64,000 nt of DNA from Flavobacterium psychrophilum (GTDB lineage: Bacteria; Bacteroidota; Bacteroidia; Flavobacteriales; Flavobacteriaceae). The translations under genes were made by a program, and so were the position numbers. The stretch spans positions 1-64,000 of the forward strand of contig CAMDDB010000006.1 of NCBI GenBank assembly GCA_945890865.1, given 5' to 3'. Positions 1 to 7,707 of the stretch are shown in pieces (positions within the stretch are counted from its first letter, which is position 1; each line of letters begins with the position of its first letter). The notes beneath the pieces were generated by a model. That model made no database searches. It worked only from the letters and a program-made list of their open reading frames with translations, and was not told where the DNA came from.

Positions 1-555
1 TTTATTTTGTTTTTAGTCGTTTTTGTTGAAACCGGCTTTGTAATAATGCCCTTATTGCCAGGAGATTCGATGCTTTTTGCTATTGGTGTAATTGCTGCCA
101 CAACCGGCCAACTGAGTATATCCATCATTATCCCGTTGTTAATAATTGCTGCGCTTTGTGGCGATAATCTTAATTATTTTATTGGAAATAAATTTGGTAT
201 TTACATCAAGAAAAAAGAAAAAATACTGTTCTTAAAAAAAGAATACATTACACATACCGAACAATTTTTTGAAAAAAATGGTGGAAAAGCAGTTATCATG
301 GCTCGTTTTGTTCCTATCATTAGAACCATTGCGCCTTTTGTAGCTGGAGCCGGGAGCATGCACTATTATAAATACATTTTATATTGTATAAGTGGTGCCA
401 TTCTTTGGGTAACGAGTATTACTTTTTTAGGCTATTTTTTAGGACAAGTACCCTGGGTAAAGGATAATTTTGAAAAAGTAGTTTTATTTATTATAATTAT
501 TTCTGTATTGCCTATTTTTATTAAAATTGCGAAAAATAAACTCAAAAAAAAATAA
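1..555 (+). CDS. DedA/SNARE-associated family membrane protein (5' partial)
   Basis: The reading frame is open from the first base, so the N-terminus lies outside the window and no start can be assigned. The visible part carries the DedA signatures PLLPGDSMLF near the beginning and ARFVPIIRTIAPFVAGAG in the middle, followed by hydrophobic segments and a Lys-rich tail. DedA proteins are inner-membrane proteins of the VTT superfamily, connected with lipid flipping (undecaprenyl phosphate or phospholipid) and membrane homeostasis. The substrate here cannot be told. It stands about 70 bp upstream of aroE, with a TAnnTTTG element between them, so the two are probably transcribed separately. Confidence 0.88.
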   Translation, partial: FILFLVVFVETGFVIMPLLPGDSMLFAIGVIAATTGQLSISIIIPLLIIAALCGDNLNYFIGNKFGIYIKKKEKILFLKKEYITHTEQFFEKNGGKAVIMARFVPIIRTIAPFVAGAGSMHYYKYILYCISGAILWVTSITFLGYFLGQVPWVKDNFEKVVLFIIIISVLPIFIKIAKNKLKKK

Positions 556-625
556 CATTACCCTAACATATTAAAATAAAATAGGCAGTAATTTTGTTTG
601 CTATATTCAATCTACTCTACTTCCT

Positions 626-1381
626 ATGAAAAAGAAACCTAAGAAACAACTAAAATTTGGACTAATTGGTCAGAATATTAGTTATTCTTTTTCTGAAAAA
701 TATTTTACAGAAAAATTTGAAATGGGTCATTACGATAACTGCGAATATGCAAATTATGACTTAAATAATATTCAAAATTTATCTGAATTAATTCATCAAA
801 CCAAAGGATTAGTAGGTTTAAATATTACTATACCCTATAAAGAGACAATTATCCCTCATTTAGATAAGTTATCCAAAACTGCTCAAATAATAGGTGCTGT
901 CAATTGTGTAACGGTATCCAAAAAGAAAAAGCTAAAAGGTTATAATACCGATTATTATGGATTTAAAAAAACGGTATCACCACTTTTAAAAGAACACCAT
1001 AAAAAAGCGTTAATTTTAGGAACAGGAGGAGCCAGTAAAGCAGTTGCCTATGCGTTACGAAAGTTAAAAATCGAATATGATTTTGTTTCTCGAACTCCCG
1101 ATGAATTTCAATTTGGCTATTCCGAGTTAACTGCAGAACTATTCGATGAATACCACCTTATCATCAACACAACACCTGTAGGTACTCATCCTAATATAGC
1201 TGAATGTCCCGAATTAAACTATAGTTTATTTACTGAGAAACATATTGCATATGATTTGGTTTATAATCCAGGAGAATCAACATTTTTACGCAAGGCAAAA
1301 GAAAACGGGGCAGTTATAAAAAACGGATATGACATGTTGGTTTTTCAAGCAGAAAAAGCATGGAAAATTTGGAATGAATAA
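626..1381 (+). CDS. aroE: Shikimate dehydrogenase
   Basis: Catalyses NADPH-dependent reduction of 3-dehydroshikimate to shikimate in aromatic amino acid synthesis, in the cytoplasm. The 251-residue product shows the substrate-binding serines in SYSFS (residues 19-23), NITIPYK with the catalytic lysine at residue 72, the NTD motif (107-109) with the conserved Asp109, the nucleotide-binding GTGGASKAV (132-140), NTTPVG, and the C-terminal NGYDMLVFQAEKAW. It is slightly shorter than the E. coli enzyme (272), as is common in Bacteroidetes. A TAATTTTG -7 element at 589-596 precedes the ATG, without a clear -33 TTG. No other aro gene is in the window. Confidence 0.95.
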   Translation: MKKKPKKQLKFGLIGQNISYSFSEKYFTEKFEMGHYDNCEYANYDLNNIQNLSELIHQTKGLVGLNITIPYKETIIPHLDKLSKTAQIIGAVNCVTVSKKKKLKGYNTDYYGFKKTVSPLLKEHHKKALILGTGGASKAVAYALRKLKIEYDFVSRTPDEFQFGYSELTAELFDEYHLIINTTPVGTHPNIAECPELNYSLFTEKHIAYDLVYNPGESTFLRKAKENGAVIKNGYDMLVFQAEKAWKIWNE

Positions 1382-1485
1382 GTCTATTTCTAAAAAAAAT
1401 TCTTCTTTGGGGTAAAATAGAAATAACATCTTACATTCAAAAATCTTTTATTCAAACAAAAACAGAGATAAATAGCCATTTTTTT

Positions 1486-1515
1486 TTGAATTTTCACAGT
1501 GCTTTACTATCTTCA
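1486..1515 (+). promoter_or_regulatory. Flavobacterial-type promoter for the DUF349 gene
   Basis: TTG at 1486-1488 and TATCTTCA at 1508-1515 are separated by 19 bp, matching the Bacteroidetes -33/-7 arrangement (TTG, 17-23 bp, TAnnTTTG) with two mismatches in the -7. The predicted start of transcription is near 1522, which puts the upstream GTG at 1499 outside the message and favours the ATG at 1547. Confidence 0.5.
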
Positions 1516-1546
1516 CAGCTTAATAGTAACCTTAAGCATTTATACA

Positions 1547-3466
1547 ATGTCAGAAGCACAACATGATAACCTGCAAAACGCAGACGGACAAGACCCAATT
1601 GAGCAACTATTGGAACCACAAGTTGATTCACAAGAAGAATCACAAGAAGAAATAGTGACCAGCAATCAATCTGTTTTAGAAGAAATTGATAATTCCAATG
1701 CAGAGGAAAATGAAGACGATTCAGTAAAGGAAAAGCATGAAATTCCAGTCTTGGATTATGATGCTTTATCGATGGAAGAATTAACAGACGAACTTGAAAA
1801 ATTAGTCACCGAAGAAAAAGTAATGGCCATTAAAGACCATGCTGAAGGAATTAGAAAAGCTTTTGCTGATAAATACCACCATTTTATTGAAGAAAAAAGA
1901 GAGGAATTCAATGCGCAAAACAATGAAGAAGGGCTTGAATTTGAATACCATTTTCCATTAAAAAATAAATTTGATACGATTTTTAACTCGTACAAAACCA
2001 ATAAATCCAAACATTTCAAACAGCTTCAAAATAATTTAGAACATAACTTTACCGTTCGGGAAGCTTTGATTGAAGAGTTAAAACAACTCATAGATTCTAG
2101 CGATTCTTCTATTGGAGATATGTTTAAAAAAGCCAACGATATTCGTGATCGATGGAAAAATGCTGGAGCGATTCCAAGAGACAAATACAATATCTTATGG
2201 AACAACTACCACTTTCACATGGAGCGGTTTTATGATGTGATTCATTTGGACAAAGAAGCACGCGATTTAGATTTAAAAAATAATTTAGAACAAAAACAAC
2301 AAATTATTGCCAAATCCACTGCCTTATTAAATGAAACAGATGTTTTGAAAGCTTTTCGCGAATTGCAATTATTACACCGTGTTTGGAAAGAAGAAATTGG
2401 CCCAGTTGATCGAGAGCATAGAGAAGCCATTTGGAATGAGTTTAGCGAAATTACCAAGCAAATGCATGATAAACGTGAAGGTTTATTTGCCCTAGCGCGA
2501 GGAAAAGAAAGCGAAAATTTAGAAGTAAAAAATCAAATCATTGCGCAAATTGAAGTGTTGGGCACTGAAAAAGTAGATTCACATAGTGGATGGCAAGCAC
2601 AAATTAAAAAATTGGAGGTCTTGCGCGAAGCATTTTTCAAAGCAGGAAAAGTTCCGGCAGAAGTAACCGAAGAAACTTGGGCAAAATTTAAAAATGCCGT
2701 TAGAGCTTTCAATGTGCATAAAAATGTGTTTTACAAAGATATCAAACACGAACAAAATGATAATTTAGCAAAAAAAATAGCTTTAGTTGAACAAGCCAAA
2801 TCCCTTCAAGAAAGCACAGATTTTAATACTGCTACCCCAATCATGAAAAAAATCCAAGAAGATTGGAAAAAAATAGGTCATGTGCCACGCAAATATTCCG
2901 ACAGTATTTGGAAAGATTTCAGAGAAGCCTGCAATGCCTATTTTGACCGCATGCATGAAGCAAAAAATTCGGAAAGTAGTGAGGAAGTAGAAGCATTTGA
3001 AAAGAAAAAAGCGTACTTAGAAGAATTGAAAAATTTTACGTTAATAGGTGAACATAAAGCTGATTTAGATGCCATTAAAGCGCACATTGCAACCTGGAAA
3101 ACATTAGGCAAAGTTCCCTTTAACCGCCGTCATATTGAAGGTAAATTCAATAAAATTTTAGATGCTTTGTTTGAGAAATTAAGTTTATCTAAAAAAGATA
3201 CCGAAATGATGCGTTTTAACAATCGCTTAGAGCAATTGAATGAAAACGACAACAAACGTGCCTTAGAACAAGAGCAATTCTTTATTAGAAAGAAAATCGA
3301 CGAAGTACAAAGTGAAATTTTCCAATTAGAAAATAACATTCAGTTTATAAGCAGCAGTTCTAAAGGTGAAAATCCTTTTATTAAAGAGGTGCAAAAAAAT
3401 ATTGAACGCCACAAAGACGATTTGAAATTGTGGAAAGAAAAACTACAGCAAATTAAAAATATGTAA
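1547..3466 (+). CDS. DUF349 domain-containing coiled-coil protein
   Basis: A 639-residue acidic and very helical protein. After a low-complexity Glu/Gln/Asp-rich N-terminal region of about 70 residues come repeated DUF349-type units of about 70-80 residues, each with a W-K-x-[IAV]-G-x-[VI]-P-R-like core: WKNAGAIPRDKYNILWNNY, WKEEIGPVDREHREAIWNEF, WKKIGHVPRKYSDSIWKDF, WKTLGKVPFNRRHIEGKF. The C-terminal 60 residues are a predicted coiled coil. The role of DUF349 is not settled. I chose the ATG at 1547 over a longer GTG frame because the promoter lies just upstream of it and because MSEAQ begins the family-like acidic region. It is common in flavobacteria. Confidence 0.85.
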   Translation: MSEAQHDNLQNADGQDPIEQLLEPQVDSQEESQEEIVTSNQSVLEEIDNSNAEENEDDSVKEKHEIPVLDYDALSMEELTDELEKLVTEEKVMAIKDHAEGIRKAFADKYHHFIEEKREEFNAQNNEEGLEFEYHFPLKNKFDTIFNSYKTNKSKHFKQLQNNLEHNFTVREALIEELKQLIDSSDSSIGDMFKKANDIRDRWKNAGAIPRDKYNILWNNYHFHMERFYDVIHLDKEARDLDLKNNLEQKQQIIAKSTALLNETDVLKAFRELQLLHRVWKEEIGPVDREHREAIWNEFSEITKQMHDKREGLFALARGKESENLEVKNQIIAQIEVLGTEKVDSHSGWQAQIKKLEVLREAFFKAGKVPAEVTEETWAKFKNAVRAFNVHKNVFYKDIKHEQNDNLAKKIALVEQAKSLQESTDFNTATPIMKKIQEDWKKIGHVPRKYSDSIWKDFREACNAYFDRMHEAKNSESSEEVEAFEKKKAYLEELKNFTLIGEHKADLDAIKAHIATWKTLGKVPFNRRHIEGKFNKILDALFEKLSLSKKDTEMMRFNNRLEQLNENDNKRALEQEQFFIRKKIDEVQSEIFQLENNIQFISSSSKGENPFIKEVQKNIERHKDDLKLWKEKLQQIKNM

Positions 3467-3484
3467 TTTATAATTTTATAAAAT

Positions 3485-3877
3485 ATGAGAAAATTATTTT
3501 TATTAATTTTAGTAGCAATATCATTTATGAGTTGTAATATTGATGATAATTCAAATAATGAAGAAGCAAATAACACTATTATAGGAAGGTGGCATATTGT
3601 AGGTTTTGAACAAAACACGATGTGGGATTTTAAAAATAATTTAAAATATACCATCTATTCTACTAACGGAGTATTTGGACCAACTGAATCTTCAGCAATT
3701 CCAAATCCAAATCCCTGGTATATTGAAAATGAAGCAATTATCATTGATCTGCATTTTGGAAACGTTCTCAATAGAACACTAAACTTTTCCCAAAATGGAA
3801 ATGTAGTAAAGTTTATGGATGCGAATGGTGACGTCTCACATATTTTATATAGAGAAGGCTATACTTACACCAATTAA
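3485..3877 (+). CDS. Small lipoprotein, lipocalin-like
   Basis: A 130-residue protein with a lipoprotein signal peptide: a hydrophobic stretch after MRKLF and a lipobox ending in MSC (Cys17), then Asn/Asp/Glu-rich residues as often seen on exported Bacteroidetes lipoproteins. The mature part starts with IIGRWHIVGFE, which resembles the opening of lipocalin-like small lipoproteins in this phylum, and has alternating beta-type residues. I do not recognise a specific function. It begins 18 bp after the DUF349 gene, so it may be cotranscribed, and it is followed by a good terminator. Confidence 0.7.
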   Translation: MRKLFLLILVAISFMSCNIDDNSNNEEANNTIIGRWHIVGFEQNTMWDFKNNLKYTIYSTNGVFGPTESSAIPNPNPWYIENEAIIIDLHFGNVLNRTLNFSQNGNVVKFMDANGDVSHILYREGYTYTN

Positions 3878-3901
3878 ATGTAAAAAATATTTGCTAGTAC
3901 T

Positions 3902-3935
3902 AAAAATCCCAAGTTAACGCTTGGGATTTTTTTTT
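3902..3935. terminator. Bidirectional Rho-independent terminator
   Basis: Inverted repeat AATCCCAAG / CTTGGGATT (3905-3913 and 3920-3928) with a 6-base loop, followed by T9 on the plus strand and preceded by A5 for the minus strand. It sits between convergent genes: the lipoprotein gene (+) and the monooxygenase gene (-), whose stop codon overlaps the T tract. Confidence 0.85.
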
Positions 3936-4221
3936 AAAACTCGTACTCTCGTTCGACTTTTGCTATTCTAACTTTGTAATTTTTATACCATGTTGTTCTA
4001 CCGTTCTCTTGAGCTTCAAGATGCTCCATATTGGTTTTCCATTTTTGAATAGCATCTAAACTATCCCAATAGGAAACAGTGATTCCTATTTCATTTCTGG
4101 CGCTTTCCACTCCCATAAATCCAGGTTGAGCTTTAGCTAATTCCAGCTTTTTAATTGCCATTTCGGCATAACCCGCTTCGATTTCAGTTCGAGTAGATGT
4201 AAAAATTACTGCGTAATACAT
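3934..4221 (-). CDS. Antibiotic biosynthesis monooxygenase (ABM) domain protein
   Basis: A 95-residue protein of the dimeric alpha-beta barrel type. MYYAVIFTS opens the first strand, and GFMGVESARNEIGITVSYWDSLDAIQKWK is split across the middle of the domain, with the Tyr-Trp-Asp-Ser pattern seen in ABM family proteins (IsdG-like and quinone-modifying homologues). Substrate is unknown; many such proteins in Bacteroidetes are annotated only by domain. The gene follows mazG on the same strand with a 33 bp gap and may be cotranscribed with it. Confidence 0.8.
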   Translation of the reverse strand: MYYAVIFTSTRTEIEAGYAEMAIKKLELAKAQPGFMGVESARNEIGITVSYWDSLDAIQKWKTNMEHLEAQENGRTTWYKNYKVRIAKVEREYEF

Positions 4222-4254
4222 ATGAATTATGAAGTGTTAATTATCTATTGTCCT

Positions 4255-5028
4255 TTAAAGTCTCTTCGCTTCTTCCCAGAAAACATCCATTTCTGCCAAA
4301 GTCATATCCATTAATGGTTTTCCTAATTCGGAGGCTTTACTTTCTAAATATTGGAAACGTTTGATGAATTTTTTATTCGTGCGTTCTAAGGCATCCTCTG
4401 GATTTACATTTAAAAATCGCGCATAATTTATCATGGAGAACAAAACATCGCCAAATTCGGCTTCAATTTTTTCTTGATGCCCTGATTGCACCTCCACTTG
4501 AAGTTCTTGCAATTCTTCTTGCACTTTATCCCAAACTTGATGCGGTTCTTCCCAGTCAAAACCAACACCTTTTACTTTATCTTGAATGCGACTGGCTTTT
4601 ACCAATGCGGGTAGACTTTTTGGAACACCCTCTAAAACTGATTTCTTGCCTTCCTTAAGTTTTAGTTTTTCCCAATTCTGTTTTACTTCTTCTTCATTAG
4701 CCACCACGACATCGCCATAAATATGCGGATGACGATCAATTAATTTATCACATATGGAATGAGCTACATCGCCAATATCAAATGTGTTGGTTTCACTGCC
4801 GATTTTTGCATAAAACACAATGTGCAATAACACATCTCCCAACTCTTTTTTAATTTCTTGTAAATCGTTGTCTAAAATTGCATCACCCAATTCATACGTT
4901 TCTTCAATAGTTAAATGGCGTAAGCTTTCAAAGGTTTGCTTTTTATCCCACGGGCATTTTTCTCTTAAATCGTCCATTATATCTAAAAGACGATTGAATG
5001 CTTGCAATTGTTCTTGACGTGTGTTCAT
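4255..5028 (-). CDS. mazG: Nucleoside triphosphate pyrophosphohydrolase MazG
   Basis: Hydrolyses (d)NTPs to NMP and pyrophosphate, a housecleaning and stress-moderating activity in the cytoplasm. The 257-residue product has two MazG domains. The N-terminal one shows KCPWDKKQTFESLRHL, then IEETYELGDAI (41-51) and KELGDVLLHIVFYAKI with the metal-binding Glu/Asp residues. The C-terminal one shows EAEFGDVLFSMINYARFLN. The VPKSLPALVKASRIQDKVKG linker is typical of full-length bacterial MazG. Length fits the family (about 260). Confidence 0.95.
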   Translation of the reverse strand: MNTRQEQLQAFNRLLDIMDDLREKCPWDKKQTFESLRHLTIEETYELGDAILDNDLQEIKKELGDVLLHIVFYAKIGSETNTFDIGDVAHSICDKLIDRHPHIYGDVVVANEEEVKQNWEKLKLKEGKKSVLEGVPKSLPALVKASRIQDKVKGVGFDWEEPHQVWDKVQEELQELQVEVQSGHQEKIEAEFGDVLFSMINYARFLNVNPEDALERTNKKFIKRFQYLESKASELGKPLMDMTLAEMDVFWEEAKRL

Positions 5029-5101
5029 TGGTCTGTTTTTGTTTCAGGTTTGCATTAGTCCATGTCCTTTAATTTGTTCTGGATCTTGCTTTGGTAAAAA
5101 T

Positions 5102-5134
5102 AAAAAATCCCACGAAGAAAACGCAGGATTTTTT
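5102..5134 (-). terminator. Terminator of the DUF5606 gene
   Basis: AAAAAATCC (5102-5110) and GGATTTTTT (5126-5134) form an AT-rich hairpin with a 15-base loop. It lies 17 bp past the stop of the minus-strand gene at 5151 and upstream of mazG, so it would separate DUF5606 from mazG. Confidence 0.6.
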
Positions 5135-5150
5135 ACTATTATTTCATTAC

Positions 5151-5582
5151 TTATTCAGCAGTGGGAGTCTCATCTTCAGCCACTTCTTTTGATAAGGCTT
5201 CCACTGAAACAAATCCTTTGGGTTGTAATAAATTATACCAATTTAAGATTTTTTTGATATCAGAAGTATACACTCTGTCTTCATCAAACTCGGGTAAAAT
5301 TTCTCTAAAATAGGCTTTTAATTTTGCGTCATCTTCTTTGTGAGAAAGCGCAGGTCCGTCATTTTCTTTCGTAGCTATTGCTATTAAAACTTCGGCTAAG
5401 CGAATTTCTTCCGTGTAGGTATACACCGCAATTTCAGATAACAAACTAACATTGGCTCTCATGCCTACCGTAATTTTCTTTCCGTCTAATAATGACTCCG
5501 CAACAAAACCAGTACGGGTTTGAATCTTTAATTCATATAATCCTGGCTTTCCAGAAACTGATAATATTTTTTTAATGCTCAT
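5151..5582 (-). CDS. DUF5606 domain-containing protein
   Basis: A 143-residue acidic protein beginning MSIKKILSVSGKPGLYEL, the hallmark start of this Bacteroidetes-specific family. The conserved N-terminal domain (about residues 1-60) looks like a small beta-barrel, with GLYELKIQTRTGFVAESLLD and KITVGMRANVSLLSEIAVYT. The second half contains VYTSDIKKILNWYNLL and ends in a Glu-rich tail. No biochemical function is known. I prefer the ATG at 5582 over an upstream in-frame ATG at 5606 because the extra eight residues do not belong to the family pattern. Confidence 0.85.
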   Translation of the reverse strand: MSIKKILSVSGKPGLYELKIQTRTGFVAESLLDGKKITVGMRANVSLLSEIAVYTYTEEIRLAEVLIAIATKENDGPALSHKEDDAKLKAYFREILPEFDEDRVYTSDIKKILNWYNLLQPKGFVSVEALSKEVAEDETPTAE

Positions 5583-5620
5583 GCTACTTTTTATTATGGT
5601 TGGCAAATATATTATATTAA

Positions 5621-5651
5621 AGTAAAAAGTGGAACGTAAAAAGTAAAAAGT
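5621..5651. repeat. Degenerate 7-bp tandem array (def / DUF5606 spacer)
   Basis: In-phase units AGTAAAA, AGTGGAA, CGTAAAA, AGTAAAA and a trailing AGT. The unit varies but the 7-bp step is exact. The array lies 5' of the DUF5606 start and 3' of def. Confidence 0.7.
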
Positions 5652-5695
5652 TTAGTTAAAATAGCCCGTTGCTTTTCACTAGTTAGTAAACACTG

Positions 5696-6283
5696 TTAAC
5701 GACCTTTTTTGTGTGCAAATTTCATTTTATAGTCGGGTCTGGCTTTACCTTCCATAATATTTTGTAATTTTTTTCCAATTAATTTCTTTTTCAACATGGA
5801 TAGATGATCGGTAAATAATATGCCTTCTATGTGATCATACTCATGCTGAATAACCCGAGCAATCAATCCATTATAGACTTCCGTTTTTACATTGAAATCT
5901 TCATCCCTATATTCAATAGTGATTCGATCGTGTCGAAACACATCTTCACGTACATCGGGAATACTTAAACACCCTTCATTAAATCCCCAAATATCACCTT
6001 CTTCTTTGATGATTTTTGCATTAATAAAGGTTTTTTTGAAGTCTTTCATTAGAGCAGCTTCTTCTTTAGAAACATCGTCATTATCACTAAATGGTTCTGT
6101 GTCAACAATAAACAATCGAATCGGCAACCCCACTTGAGGTGCTGCTAATCCTACACCATGTGCATGATACATCGTTTCATACATATTCGCAATTGTTTCT
6201 TTAAGATTTGGATATTCCAATGAAATGTCTTCACAAACTTTTCGTAAAACAGATTCTCCGTATCCGTATATTGGTAAAATCAT
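5696..6283 (-). CDS. def: Peptide deformylase
   Basis: Removes the N-formyl group from nascent proteins; metal-dependent cytoplasmic enzyme. All three family motifs are present in the 195-residue product: GVGLAAPQ (43-50), EGCLS (103-107) with the metal ligand Cys105, and QHEYDH (146-151) with the two histidine ligands and catalytic Glu. There is an insertion of acidic residues between motifs 1 and 2 (around 64-80), as in other Bacteroidetes deformylases. A TACTTTTG -7 element on the minus strand (6349-6356) gives a leader of about 60 nt. Confidence 0.97.
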   Translation of the reverse strand: MILPIYGYGESVLRKVCEDISLEYPNLKETIANMYETMYHAHGVGLAAPQVGLPIRLFIVDTEPFSDNDDVSKEEAALMKDFKKTFINAKIIKEEGDIWGFNEGCLSIPDVREDVFRHDRITIEYRDEDFNVKTEVYNGLIARVIQHEYDHIEGILFTDHLSMLKKKLIGKKLQNIMEGKARPDYKMKFAHKKGR

Positions 6284-6295
6284 ACTTTTATTTTT

Positions 6296-6330
6296 GGTTT
6301 CAACTTTCTGGTTTCAAGTACACACTTCCA
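6296..6330. repeat. Degenerate 7-bp tandem array upstream of def
   Basis: Units GGTTTCA, ACTTTCT, GGTTTCA, AGTACAC, ACTTCCA follow one another without a slip. The unit GGTTTCA returns after exactly 14 bp. The array lies in the probable 5' leader of def. Confidence 0.6.
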
Positions 6331-6356
6331 TAACCGTGTAATAAAATGCAAAAGTA

Positions 6357-6770
6357 CTATTTTTTATAACGTAAATAATCCTGAAGAATAATTGTTGCCG
6401 CAATTTCGTCAACTAGCGCTTTATTTTTTCGTTGCTTCTTGTTCAATCCACTATCAATCATTGTTTGAAAAGCTATTTTAGAAGTAAATCTTTCGTCTAC
6501 TCGTTCTACTGGAATGCCAGGAAAAGCGATTTGAAATTGAACTACAAAAGCATTAATCAAATCCGCACTTTGAGACGGCGTCCCATCCATTTGTTTGGGT
6601 TCGCCAACAAGTACTAGCTCCACTTTCTCTTTATAAAAATAGTCTTTTAAAAAAGAAATTGCATTATCAGAGGCTATAGTGGTGAGTCCGAAAGCAATCA
6701 TCTGCATCTCGTCGGTGATCGCAATACCGGTCCGTTTGATTCCGTAATCGATGGCTAAAATTCGTGACAT
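6357..6770 (-). CDS. ruvX: Holliday junction resolvase-like protein RuvX (YqgF)
   Basis: RNase H-fold nuclease family, implicated in 16S rRNA 5' processing and in Holliday junction resolution. The 137-residue product has the first catalytic Asp in AIDYGIKRTGIAI (Asp8), LVGEPKQMDG, VERVDERFTS with the conserved Glu, and DEIAATIILQDYL with the last Asp. I start at ATG 6770; the frame also offers a GTG one codon upstream. It is 73 bp upstream of def on the same strand. Confidence 0.93.
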   Translation of the reverse strand: MSRILAIDYGIKRTGIAITDEMQMIAFGLTTIASDNAISFLKDYFYKEKVELVLVGEPKQMDGTPSQSADLINAFVVQFQIAFPGIPVERVDERFTSKIAFQTMIDSGLNKKQRKNKALVDEIAATIILQDYLRYKK

Positions 6771-6840
6771 CACTTTTTTTTACAAAAATAAGCGTTTTAA
6801 AGTAATAAATTTGCTTTCAAACTTTAAACCCTACATTTTT

Positions 6841-6868
6841 TTGCATTACTATAAATAAATTATCTTTG
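6841..6868 (+). promoter_or_regulatory. Promoter of dapD
   Basis: TTG at 6841-6843 and a perfect TATCTTTG (TAnnTTTG) at 6861-6868 with 17 bp between. The predicted transcript starts about 15 nt before the ATG at 6889, which rejects a longer GTG-start frame that begins inside the -7. Confidence 0.75.
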
Positions 6869-6888
6869 TGGCACAAATCATTAGAATC

Positions 6889-7704
6889 ATGACCAATTTA
6901 CAATCTACAATAGAACAAGCTTGGGAAAACCGTGCCTTATTACAAGAAGAAACTACTCAAAAAGCGATTAGAGCTGTCATCGAATTATTAGATAGTGGAA
7001 CACTTCGTGTGGCCGAACCCACTTCAAACGGTTGGCAAGTAAATGAATGGGTAAAAAAAGCGGTAGTGATGTATTTTCCAATCCAAAAAATGGAAACTTG
7101 GGAAGCCGGAATTTTTGAATACCACGACAAAATGCTATTGAAACGCAATTATGCTGAAAAAGGCATTCGAGTAGTGCCCAATGCGGTGGCACGATATGGC
7201 GCTTATATTTCAAGTGGTGTAATATTAATGCCTAGTTATGTGAATATTGGCGCCTATGTAGATGAAGGGACAATGGTAGATACTTGGGCAACCGTGGGAA
7301 GCTGTGCTCAGATTGGAAAACATGTTCATTTGAGTGGTGGCGTGGGCATTGGAGGAGTTTTAGAACCCTTACAAGCGGCACCAGTAATCATTGAAGATGG
7401 CGCTTTCATTGGTTCAAGATGTATTGTTGTGGAAGGAGTTCATGTGGGTAAAGAAGCTGTATTGGGAGCTAATGTTTGTTTAACCGCTTCTACTAAGATT
7501 ATTGATGTAACTGGAAACGAACCCATAGAATACAAGGGCATGGTTCCTGCTCGGTCAGTAGTAATTCCGGGGAGTTACACAAAGAAATTTCCGGCAGGTG
7601 ATTATCAAGTACCGTGTGCTATCATTATTGGCCAACGAAAAGCCTCAACTGATTTAAAGACATCACTTAACGATGCCTTGAGAGAATATAATGTAGCGGT
7701 TTAA
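6889..7704 (+). CDS. dapD: 2,3,4,5-tetrahydropyridine-2,6-dicarboxylate N-succinyltransferase
   Basis: Converts tetrahydrodipicolinate to N-succinyl-2-amino-6-ketopimelate in lysine and diaminopimelate synthesis. The 271-residue product has the helical N-terminal domain (TIEQAWENRALL) and a left-handed beta-helix of hexapeptide repeats, for example GAYISSGVILMPSYVNIGAY and GAFIGSRCIVVEGV, then GYKGM-like NEPIEYKGMVPARSVVIPGS near the end, all as in DapD. The presence of dapD indicates the succinylase branch. It has its own promoter and is followed after 3 bp by a glycosyltransferase, so the glycan island may read from this promoter. Confidence 0.96.
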   Translation: MTNLQSTIEQAWENRALLQEETTQKAIRAVIELLDSGTLRVAEPTSNGWQVNEWVKKAVVMYFPIQKMETWEAGIFEYHDKMLLKRNYAEKGIRVVPNAVARYGAYISSGVILMPSYVNIGAYVDEGTMVDTWATVGSCAQIGKHVHLSGGVGIGGVLEPLQAAPVIIEDGAFIGSRCIVVEGVHVGKEAVLGANVCLTASTKIIDVTGNEPIEYKGMVPARSVVIPGSYTKKFPAGDYQVPCAIIIGQRKASTDLKTSLNDALREYNVAV

Positions 7705-7707
7705 TAA

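Noticed and set aside
1382..1440. Terminator after aroE
   Set aside because: There are A and T tracts but only a weak imperfect inverted repeat; not enough for a call.
1499..1546. GTG start for the DUF349 protein
   Set aside because: It would begin before the predicted transcript start (promoter at 1486-1515), and the extra residues are hydrophobic, unlike the rest.
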